64,000 nt of DNA, taken from Haemonchus contortus. Lineage: Eukaryota; Nematoda; Chromadorea; Rhabditida; Trichostrongylidae. The position numbers and the translations under genes were made by a program. The stretch covers positions 35,694,420 through 35,758,419 of the forward strand of contig LS997566.1 in NCBI GenBank assembly GCA_000469685.2, in the 5' to 3' direction. Below are positions 9,501-21,500 of the stretch, in pieces (within the stretch, counting starts at the first letter, position 1; each line of letters opens with the position of its first letter). A model generated the notes under the pieces. It was not told the origin of the DNA. It saw nothing but the letters and a program-made list of their open reading frames with translations, and ran no database searches.

Positions 9501-12500
9501 CGCTCCAACTAAACGAAATTCGAGCCTATTCAGAAAACTTAGAAACTATTCAGTGCAATCTTCACTTCACAGTACGGTAGACTAAGAGCGTTTCTTACCG
9601 CTTCCCATTCCACATTTACGCCTGATAAGTTCCTCGCGAGCTGTTTCTTTACGAGAACCCTTCCTAACAGTTTCCTGCAACTCTCTTTTGACCATTTCCC
9701 CTTGAAGACAATCCCATCACTGCCCTTACAATCCCTTGCGGAAAACTATCATCCATGTTGGGCCTTTGATCTGCTTAAAATAAAGAGAGATCCCAAGAAT
9801 CTAGAGTCGCCTCTTGCCCACCCACCTTTACCAATTTTCTTTCACATGAATTATCTCCGTTATCGCCAGATTGCCAAGGTTCTCTAAGAACAGACTCGTT
9901 TGGATCAAAAAGATAAAGAGGAAAACAAAAAGCAAGGAGAAATTCTGAGATTCCGAAAAAAGGAGTCATTTCTCAACAGAAGAGCGCTGCCAGAACGGAG
10001 AGAGAAGAAAAGCTGTGTTTATATAGGCACCTCTACACCTGAATTTGATGAACAGTTTCATGCGATGCTATCTCATCCAGTTTTCACCTTCTGTCTACAC
10101 AAAGTGCACAAGTATCCTACTTTATATAATTCGCTAAGTGTGTCTGTTGGTGTGTCGGTGTGTGTGTGTGTGTGTGTGTGTGTCGGTGTGTGTGTTTGAC
10201 CGGAAATTCATAACTCCAGTCCCTGTGGACCTAGAAAGCTCAAATTTGGTAGGAGTACGGGGGGCAGGAATGGAATACTTATGGCAGGTGGCAGAACCGG
10301 ACTCCGCCTACAGGGGGCGGGGCGTGCGCAATAGAAATTTTAGGCCGCATACTCACAACTCCTGTCCCAGTGGACCCAAAGCGTTCAAAATCGGTAGGAG
10401 TACAGGGGGCGGCATGGGAACACTTATGGCAGGTAGCAGGAGCGGACTCCGCCCACAGGGGGCGGAGCGTGCGTGGTAGAAATTTTAGGTCGCTAATTCA
10501 TAATTCCTGCTCCACTGGACCCAGAGCGTTGAAAATTGGTGGGAGTAGAGGAAGCATGATGGGAACACTCATGGTAGGTAACAGCACTGGACTCCGCCCA
10601 CAGGGGGCGGAGCGTGCGTGATAGAAATTTTAGGTCGCTAATTCATAATTCCTGCTCCACTGGACCCAGAGCGTTGAAAATTGGTGGCAGTAGAGGAGGC
10701 ATGATAGGAACACTTATGGCAGGTAGTAGGCCCGGATTCCGCCTGCAAGGGGCGGGACGTGTGCGATAGAAATTTTAGATAGCAAATTCATAACTCCTGT
10801 CCCAGTGGACCCAAAGCGTTCAAAATCGGTAGGAGTACAGGGGGCGGCATGGGAACACTTATGGCAGGTAGCAGGAGCGGACTCCGCCTGCAAGGGGCGG
10901 AGCGTGCGCTTTAGAAATTTTAGGTTGCAAATTCATAACTCATAATATTAACACAATAATAAGCGAGCAAGCGTTGCAATCCCCCTCGCGTCAATACTGG
11001 AACCTTTTCGATGACGGCAATGTAGGATGTGTCGTGGTCGTAGGTACTCTGTGACAGGAACTGATAACAAGTGATAAGAACTGATAAGGGGCCTTAGAGA
11101 GCAAAAGCGTATTCTTGATCAAGCATTGACTCTTTGAAATGTTTCATTCAATAAGACGGGTAAATGCAGAAAGACACTTCTCCAAAACGAAATGAAAATA
11201 TTGTCCATTTCTTGCTACTAAAGTACGACCGTTACGCGGGAAGCTTTATGACACAATGAAGTACCACGATTCCTCTTTGTTTTGTGACATATCATTTGTG
11301 ACTGAACTCATCTGACCGCTAATGATTTGGGATTCCCAATTAATGAAAACTCCGTGGGAAAATGTTCTATTGATAACGACATCTGTGATAGGCGCCACTA
11401 TCCATTTCTGGGTACCATTCAAGACATTGGCTTTCAATCAGTTAAGTCATCAATGTGACACAATTCCTGGGAGTGTAAAGCTTTCAAGGAAAAGCAAATC
11501 TCTTACAAAAAAAAGAGGAACGCCCGGCGAAGCCGGGCGACACCATAAGAAGGAGGGAAGCCTGGCGTTAGCCGGGCGGCCCGACTGGTTTTTATAATAA
11601 CTGTCTGAAACAGACTGTAATAATGTACCGTACTGCCATTTCTTTGAAAAAAAAAACAATGGCAGTCATCGGCTGGTACGTTAATCGAGACCCTCAACAA
11701 CGGAAAAAGACTTCACTTGATCGATGTGGGAGATGTGGGAGAAGGTACATGAATGATCATTTAGGAATACAATTTTCAAAACGAAGTTTTGGTTGAGATT
11801 TATAGAAGAGTTGGAGGAATTGGAGACCCAAGCCATTCAATCACACAAGACAAAAGGATTTTGGGCAAAAGTCTGAGAGCTATTCTTATGGGAAAAATCG
11901 AATTTTAAAGTGGAAGGTCATTTTCGGGTCTTTCCTGACTTCAAGTGATTGGCTTCCTCTCGATAGACTCACTAAGTCGGTAATAGATAAGGTAATCCGC
12001 ACTGATAAAACTCTCCGAGGTGCTCATCAATTCGGATCGGTAGCCATGTGTAGGTGCCCCTGGTCTGCACTATGAGAGGCTACAGGTAATATGTTTACAA
12101 CACTGTTTGTATCCCTTGAATTGTGTTCAGCAGCGATCAATGACAGATTTCTTAGACTAGCGTCCGACAACGAATCGATCTCAGAGGACTAGGACGCCGA
12201 CAGAGGTGGAAAAACCCAGACGAATATGAATAGGCCGCAACAGAATCAACCATCGCAGTACTTGCTCAACCATCATTGGAAAGTACGTATGAGAAGGGAA
12301 GGACCCCGCTTGATAAAGCCATGAGGGCGGCTTCATTGAGAGTCATGGTTGCATATAAATGAGTTCTTTGGCTCTCTCTGTAGGACGGATTCCCTATAGG
12401 ACTGTCCTTCTCCCAGTTTCGCCTCTAAGTAACTCAGAACAGAAAGTCGACCGGAAACCCGAAGAATGAAGGTTTATTCAAGCTGGACAGGATCCGATCC

Positions 12501-15500
12501 ATTATCTAGCTCCGAGCCAGACGCATGTTTGCAAACTATTCCCACAACATCACCTTACAACCACTTCCCCAAGAATCCACATAAATAGCCAGGCAGAAGA
12601 AAAGTAAAGGTATACCAAGAAGTAGCCAATACATCGTACCCAAGTTCGAAAGAAACTCTTCACTCTTCATCCCATTCTCAATCAGAGAATCATTTAAAAG
12701 ATTCATACCTTAGCATGTTTAATCTCAAGATCAGCAAGATCGGCAAGATTTTTCTTGAAAGCCAACACTCGGCGCTTTTTCAGATCCTTCAGTTCAGTCT
12801 TCGCTAAAGCGCTGATGTCCTCGAATTTCTTGCAGGCCTCCTGCTGCTCGGTTTCAGCCTGGAATGAACTATGGTTTCATATGAAAACCTTGCCGAAATA
12901 CTAATTTTCATCGAGTAAAATAACTACTGAAAAACAAAAAACATTCTGAGGTAGCCCTCAAACAACCTTTCTGTCTCAACTATGTTTGATGGTACCTATT
13001 TCATTGCCAGATGATTGAACAAATCTGAACCTAACCCTTCTACTCCGCCCTAGAGTATTCCCAAACAACAACAACAAAGTTAACCAATTTTTATCAGAGA
13101 AGAAATTTCGTCGAGTCGCCCCTTCTGTTGAGAACCTCTCATGCGGAGATTTCGAGCCGCCTAACAAGGGAATGGATTTGGACACAGTCACAGTATTTGA
13201 GCACTCCGGCGTAAGTCGATACGGTATAGGTTTGCAATTAAAATGATTTAACCTTCTGAATATCCTTGTTCCGTCCGCGTGCACGTTCGAGGTTCTTGTT
13301 GGCCGCTTCGTAGTTGGCAAGACATCGCAGGCGACGGTAAAGGAGATCCTGCAATTGGTAGCGATAAGATGGTAACTGACCAGGAAACTACTACGGTCAT
13401 TCCTCATGGAAACGGAGACCCTATCAGGGAAAACCCAAAAGGACGAAAATATTCAAAGAAGTGAAGAGAGAAAATGAGTTGACTACTGTTTTTGGCACTG
13501 GAGCGCAGAAGGAAACGAGACGGGCGAGAAATGGAAAGATGAAGGAGCGAGATTGTTCGATATGGACGTGAACGTTGAGAACTAGACGGACACATTCTGT
13601 TCAGTGGTAAAACTAAAAATGTCAGATCAATAGAAGCCAGCACATTGACCATGCCTAGTCCAAGCAGGAAACGTTTTCCAACAGAAGCCACTTTCGATCA
13701 AAATGCCAGCCTCTCAAAACCGCTTCAGAGAGTTCCTGTTCTCCATAAGGGGTTTCAAGAATCTGGTTTTCTTTCGTCTTTTCTGCCCAATTCGTAGTTG
13801 GGGCTCATGATCGATTTCGTTTCTTCATTTCCCCCTCAGTCATGAATTTGGCCTTCAAACTCTTGGCGTCAATAAATAAAAAACAAAAATTGAAGAGAGG
13901 CTTGGCAGGGTTAGGTTAAGCCACTTATTGGGCCCTTGCAAGGGATTTCATATGGTGGTGTGAAGGGCCTACACTGTGGCTAGCAGTGTCGATCAAACAG
14001 AACCATTAATTTGGCATGGGAATGCTAGAGTGAATGAGGTGGAATCAACTTCTCGTACCGGACACCCTCAATGACGAACAAGACGTCAAAGAAGATTCGT
14101 CGCCTTTTCTATCCGCCGATGACGCTCTTAAGATCGATTTAAATAGACTTTGCTCTCATAATATTTTCCAGTCACTTCTGGTTATTCAGCACTTCACATA
14201 ATGGCCAGCAAAATCCATTGGCGTTTCCTTCACGAAACGTTCTCGAATTCCAGTCCAAAAAACGCTCAAGCAATATTCGCTAGCCCAAATGCATGACGGG
14301 ATACATTGTTTGTTAAGGCTAAAGAACGGCCAAAGCGTCGTCGACTGTCATTGCCACTCTCTGACGCCGAACAGACGCCAACCGACGTCACACCGTCGCC
14401 TAGGGGTTGGTCCCCGCAAACAATAACTTCAATGACGCAACATCGATCACATCCTGAGAGCACATTGTGAAATAGAGCGAAGGCTGACTAGTTTTGAATG
14501 AGGAATTGAATAAAATATAATGTATTTCTAAAACCTAATAGATTTGAAACAAACAATTGTATAAGTCCTAGATAGAAGAAAAGAATTTTCAATCCGTTGG
14601 CAAAGGAAATGTCATTGTGTGCTCATCTCTGGACCCAAGACAAAGATCAAACATACTTTGGGATGCGCCACGCCATGTAGGTTTCCATGTAGAATGTTAG
14701 TAACGTTTGAATGCGCGCGTACTCTTATAAGGACTTGAGCCCCGTAGACGAATACATTACCAACCTGCAAATCCATCTCATCCCCACGTCCTCCCCCTAC
14801 AAGAGTTAGTGTTAAACTCAAGTATCGCAGGAGAATTTTCTCAACAGAGCTCATCCCAGGGAAATCTACCAGACCCTTAGCCGCTGAGCGATTGAAGCTA
14901 TGGATTAGCAAAAAGCTGATGAGTCGAAAATCGCCTTACAAATGAGCAAAACACAAGATGGCTTCCTCTCTGGAACTTCCAAGTACGATTGAGAATAAAA
15001 AGTTCCATCATCACAAAAGTAAGATACCAAATAAAATGTTCTTACAAACTGAAGGCGTTCTGGAAAAGTACCATTCGAAGAGAAACAACACCCAATGCAA
15101 GTAAATTACGAGGAGAGGGGGGGGGATAGGTAGTGATTTGATCGTGCTGTGAAATAATTCCCGTCGGACAATGAGAACGGACATTAACATACAGCAAAGG
15201 GGAGGCAGTGGCAACTGGCGCCGCTTCGACATACATGGACCGTAAACCCTATATCCACTATGACCTCTGAGATCTCAGAAAGTTAAGACTTACTGCTGAC
15301 AGGTAAATAAAAAGCAACGGCCTGTATTCAGACATGAGGGACTAAGGAACTGACCCATGCCGGGCACTTTCTGCATGTAAAAAATGAGTACCGCTTCGAA
15401 GAAGAATGTGACCCAAGAGGGGTTCTACATACGAGCTAACGTTGGCCTCATGCCAATTTTCGATATGTGGTGTAGGAATGTCTTGAGCTTCTTATCGAGG

Positions 15501-18500
15501 ACCGCCCTTTATCAGCTACCAATCATCTACTTGTATTTCCGAGAACCCATGAAAAGCCTGGGAAAGCTTGTATGAAAGCAACATAACTAGTCCGAACTGA
15601 TACGGTAGGGGCTTACAATTGGAGTCAGAGAAGTCAAAAAAGGCTCATTATTCTTAGGATTTCATAAATTCATACGAAATGGCACAACGAACGTGCAAAC
15701 GTGCGATGACAGGGGATTGCAAGCGTGCAAATGCAAAGCGCCGTTGTAGTGACGAACTGGGTGGGTTTTACTGCACTGACCTTCGGAATCGGAGCAATAA
15801 TACGATCGTTTTTCCGAAATCGTCATCTCGTACCATAAACGCTGCTCATATCTATGACTAAAATGGAACGAAAGAAGGCGTACCAAGATGATTCATTTCC
15901 ATATTCTCAAATTGGCCACTATATACCCTATCTAAACATTAAAATTAATGGAGCAATGGGTAGGAGCTGCTGAAGAAAACCAGTTTTTGGATGGCGATCT
16001 AATAAAGTGGGTTAGAACAGTCTTTGTAGGCCAACTTCGCTGAAACTGATGACCAAATAAAGAAGCTGCCAAGGTGGATGGAACAGTAGAGAAATAACCG
16101 CATGACTATCCCGATGTCGCACACTGTGTGCCGTCAAGCCGGGTTCTTCGTCGACTCCACGGTCCACTAAAGATCCCCTGCAAAAAAAGCTTCTTGCAGG
16201 CGAACCAACACCGAATAGTTGGCCAATTAATACGGTGATGATGGAATTACCGTTTATTAGCTTCTCCCTTCTAGAAGATTTCGAAAACCGACCCCCCAGA
16301 ACTCGCTCCTCGGAAAGGTGCTTTTTGCGAACTCACTGATGCGTATATAGCCTAGCGAATACGCACCATATGCCCATTTCAATCCCATTCCCGTTCATGA
16401 GACAAAAAGGATGAGCCCTCCGTCATCACCACGGAATCTTCAATAGAGAAATCGATATGAAAACAACTTTTCTTCGCATTTATTTTTCTCTTTGCATCAA
16501 TTGAGCCTATGGCCTGCGATAGTTCTAACACATAGACAATCCAACATAAAAGCTGCAGTTCGATGTCTCATTCAAAGCGGTAATCAATAAATCAATGAAT
16601 GGACAAACTTTGCTGGCCAGGCTTATCAACTTCATACAGGTTCGCAACGATTTCTATCCCAACAACATGGATTCAGCTCCCTAATGCATGTGAATCCTCT
16701 TAGATGCACTTTAAAACCATTAGTGGCTCTATTACCGATGAGAAATACGTCTAGATGACAGCAAATGAGACCTTCAGAGGCACAGTTTGGAAACCAGTTT
16801 GTCTGCACAGATTATGGGCATTGAAGTCATCCTGTTCCTGGAAAACCTATGATATTCTTATTTAGAAACACGGTTCGGGATCGGCGCAGTGAAGACTAGA
16901 ACTTAACCACTTCCGCCCATCATTATCGAAGTGGGGGGGGGGGGGGGGGGTGACAGCGCTAATATCGGGAGACCGTCAGTTAGCAACTAACAATTGAAAA
17001 ACCGAACTGTCAATCGAAGAAGAATAACAAACCGATAGAATAAAGCGGCAATTTGACAATTTCCGCTTATATATTTATAACAACTTCGATTCCCTCGCCA
17101 AACAGAACACTGTTACGTTAGCAATTCAGCATATATGGCCCTCTACTCGGTAAAGAGAACGCCGTTGAACGACATGACTCAGTATTCGTACTGGTTATTT
17201 CGAAAGCAATAATAATGATGTTCTTGCTGAAAGTGAGCTCCCGCCTTAGGGGTACTCAGGGAATTTCGGTGGCCTTAAGAAAAATCGGAATGGTTCTTAC
17301 CCGTTCATCCCTACAAGATGGTGACCAACCTATCTATTACCCATCCGGAAGAAAAGCAGACGACTTGGGAAAACTTCAGAGTTCCCAGCGGAAGACGAGC
17401 CGTCATATCATAGATTAGTTCCTTGTCTTTAGAAGACTGAACTCATCTTGAACTTCTGGCTCCCCATCCACGATCCAAAGCTGCTGTGCAAATTAGCTGC
17501 AAGAAACTGAAGGCATCAAATTTCAGGCTATGTTACGGAGCCTGCAGAAATTCAGAAAGTGAAGGTAATGGATGAGCACTCTTCGTCAAGGAGACAATCA
17601 GCAAGTGACAGGGGATTTACTAGAAACAATCTTTTCCAATGCGCTCCCTCCCAACCCTCACTGCAGTCTCAAACACTGGAGTCCATTACGCGGCGCTTTG
17701 GCTACCAGAGATTAACATATTAAACTTTTAGTCGTACTATCAGAAAGAAATCAAAAATTGTAGAAAAGCTTCGACTGAAATGTGACTAACTGAAAGCCGT
17801 CTGAAAACAAGAAAAACGTTCATGAAACGTTTAAAACGTTCAAGTCACCCTCTAATCCTACCGTCCCGACGACACGCTTTATCAGCCACGCGAAACCGAT
17901 TTCTGTTAGATTTGGAAGTGAGACGAGGAAAATTTCTGGGAGGCTGACAGTTCTCAATTTCAGAAGACATGTCGGAAGAAAAAGAACTCGGCCAGAATAG
18001 CTAAAACATGAAATCGTGTGCGCGTAAAACTTCCAGGTTCGAAGTAGTCCAGCTACGATCCGATACGTCACTGAGGATAATAGCTAAGAGGATAGAGCTG
18101 ACAGCGTTCGCCAATCCTACTTTGGGATTGCCCACGCTTTCTGTTTTCTATCATAACAGAACAAAACTTTCGGAATGGGCACCTGAATGGGTACTTGACC
18201 TTTTGAAATGGGTGCTTGACCGATTTAATGACTTGTTGGAGCCGATCGCTGTGAAGAATAATGCTTCACCCTCCCATTATGGATCAAAAAGGGCTAGTTC
18301 TAGTCTGGGATTTGACCCCTTGCCTACGTTAGAGGATAACTTGACTCGACTTTATATTTTGTACGTATAGACAGAGATAGATGGGAGTTTCTGAGAAATA
18401 TGAAAGTTTTAACCAGCAGAAGTCAATGAAACAGGTGCAAAGAACGAATCATGAGACTCCGAAATTGAGGAAAAGGACGCCCCATTATGGATTAGGTGAT

Positions 18501-21500
18501 CACGGTTTCACAAAAGTCGGGTATCACTCGGCAAATATTCCCATAGAACGCGATCTGTCAAGTTGCACCGCTACCACTAGCATGGCCCTAAGAGTAGCGA
18601 CTTGTACATTGGGATCCGCAAATCTTGCACAGGGGCCCCGCAAGCCAGTTTGTGACCTGATGAAGAACTCAGACGCCAGTTCGTTTCTTTGTTGAGGCAA
18701 AAATTAAGAACGATAAGAACGATTCATATTGCCAGCTTAAAACTTCACTTTTTGGCGACTATGACTACTATGAGACTGTAACGGCTGGGTTTTATGAGCC
18801 AACGGCATCAAACAAGGCAACGGAGAACCTGAGCAAAGTATCGTTCGAATGACAGAAGTAATGTAACGAAGAAAACAGGATGTCGCGAAATAATGAAAAA
18901 TACTGGTAGAGAGGGAATCAATATGAAAAAGCTAATCGCATTAAAAGTCCATCTCTTTACCCGGCTCGCTTTCGTTCTTTACTCGGCTTACTTCCGTTCT
19001 TCGTATGAGCCCCTTTCGTGCTTTTTGGCGTGCTACTTGTTTTTCAGGTGAGACTAGTATTGAGTTATGTGTGCACTCAAGGAGTTCCTAATAGAAGGAC
19101 GAAAAAAGAGTAATATGATCTCGGACTGGAAACCGAAGCGTTATCGAGAACCAAGGTTGAGAAGGAGAATATTATTTACTTGGAATGATTTCTCAGAACA
19201 AAAATCACCGTGAGCTGAAGATATAGCATCAGTCGAGGGAAAGAGCTAAAAATAAAAAACAGAAAAAAAATTAGATTATGATTAAAACAAGGCAGAAAAA
19301 GAATGAAATAAAAATTCAAAACGAAAAGGTATTGACTTGATCGGAAGTCGATTCTCCCACTATTTTCTCCCTAATAACGAAACATTAGGTCCGAGTGTTC
19401 GCTCCCACTTTCAATCATTAGTTCATTTGCTGAAAAGAATATATGATTCCCGATAGGCAGGGGCCATACACTCGTAAGCAAACATTGAGGTGATACGGGA
19501 GCGAAAACCAGAGTCGACCCTTCAGGCGATGAAGTTCCAAACAGTGGAAAGGGTGGGGAAGGGAAATGGAAGTACTGAACTTAAATGGGCGGGCCCTGCT
19601 ACGCAACCCCTAATTGATGTGTTTCCTGTTAAATGGAAGGTTTTCACCAATGGAAAGTGTGCACGATGACCTCAGCGGTCCCGCCCTCCTGGTCAATACT
19701 TCCTCGGCTTTCAAATACAGCCACGAAACAACGAAAGGAATTGCTCCTCCAGGACTTGCTTGAATCTTGCTCAGCCTAGAGTTCAAGTGTGCTCGGTTGA
19801 CTTGAACACAAGATTGAGCAAGATTGAAGTTAGCCTTGGAGAAACAGCAAATCGTGGATCACTTTATGGAAATCATTGGAGAGGAGGAGGATGACCATAC
19901 ATGGGAACGGCGACTATCCACGATCAGCTACTCTCACTGCCAGAAACCGGACTGCCCTAATGTATGTCCCCGAATTATTAAAATTCCAGTCTGACAATGT
20001 AGCCTGTACAAATAAAAGTGATTCAGGAGATTTTGAAATCCAGTGAACTCTGGCATTGACAACTGAAACCGTCACCTTCTACGACTTTCTTCTTAAGGGA
20101 TTTTTTTATCGGCAGGAGACTAATTCGAGCTTACTTCCTATGCTATTTTCTTTCTTTTATACTACACGTTATGTGTGCTGATTATACCGGAGCCATAAAA
20201 TGACTTCGAACTTTTCTCTGGAACTTTAACGGGATCAATCAATGAACTGACAGACAGGACGGGGGCCATCATTTGATTAACAAAGCTCTCTGCGTCGACC
20301 AATTTCCATAAGAGGATTTTCACACATATCGTTTGGAAATACGAATTTAGAATTCAAAGTAACCAAGCACAGTCCGAAAGATACGTCAACGTCAAAACTT
20401 CTCAATTGGGACGTTGGCAATCTTCCTCAAGAAGATGATCCTGTCACAAGAAGAGCCAAGAAAGCTTTTTACTCAGAGCTCGTGCAAGCTGTTCCATCAA
20501 ACCCTACTGAGCTCACTTTGCTGTCATTCCTTTCGCCTTTTTCCGCAATGACGTACATCGTCAACCAAACGTTCTCTGCATCCAACTCCAGTTACACCAA
20601 TCAATCTTGCATTTTCTTCTAAAAATCGTTTTTGGGAGGCCAAAGGGCTCACTGGCTTGCTCCATTTGCGCAGCATGGGCCGTTCTGCGAAAGAAAATGG
20701 TACATCGATCATGCATAGCCCTTTCTAATGCGAAGAACGCTAGAAAACTGCGTCATTGTGTGGAATGCGGAACAGCAACATGTTCTTCCTTCTCAGTCCA
20801 TGAAAAGTCTCCCCGTTGGAGTGATACTGACGGCATTGGCGATGCCTAGGCGTTTCTATCGTGTCGCAACACATATCAATATGCCATTCATGTACTAGTG
20901 AAGGGAAAAAGGTGTCAAGCGAGATTGAATGGCAATTCACTCCCAACCACATCCTTTCATTACCTTCTAGACCATACAAACGGGTGACTGACCCCGGACT
21001 TATCTTTCTGAGACCTTCAAAGCAGAGCAGAAAGGTAACTAAGGTAAGCAGAGGGCTAATTAAACTATCAGAATCAAGAAATTAGGTCTAAGTGTACTAT
21101 AAAATGAAGAAATTAAACAAGTACAAATTAGTAAAGGAAGTGTCGTGAAAAGGAAGACATGTGATGAAAACTGCTCTAACGTGTTCTAGCCGTTTTCTCC
21201 TACTTTTTCGCTTTTTTCACTCTATAAATACTTTTCTCAGAACCTATATCAAGATCGCCAAAACTGATTCAAGGACATTTCGCAAATGTAAGGTCTCTAC
21301 CCTAGCCTAAGGATGAAGTATAAAAAGCTCCGGCTTCATTTCTCCCGTTCTGAGGAATGCGCCTCGCATTCGACTTCAGTCAGAATAGCAGATTGGTATT
21401 GAGTGCGTGCGTATGTGGTCTATGCAATGACCAATGACATCGGTACCCAGCCCGTGTGCAATTCTGTGCTATATCCTCCCAGGCGAGTCTGACTCCCACT

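Larger units (their letters stand above)
6640..12708 (-). other. snx-6 intron 11 (6.1 kb)
   Basis: Bounded by GTATGA at the exon 11 side and TTTCAG before exon 12. It holds a short dispersed-repeat segment (about 6905-7045), the Tc3-like element (7060-8631), a TG microsatellite and the 145-bp satellite (10137-10935), and a GC-rich double hairpin (11521-11577). The remaining sequence is unremarkable AT-rich intron. Confidence 0.85.

Noticed and set aside
10138..10621. Overlapping plus ORFs of 83-113 codons
   Set aside because: They run through the TG microsatellite and the 145-bp satellite, whose period is not a multiple of three.
12976..13407. 143-codon minus ORF
   Set aside because: It overlaps snx-6 exon 10 (13348-13253) in a different phase; the exon frame, splice sites and SNX homology explain the locus.
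18008..18370. 120-codon plus ORF in snx-6 intron 9
   Set aside because: No family resemblance and no acceptor or poly(A) context; a frame of this length is expected by chance in 64 kb.
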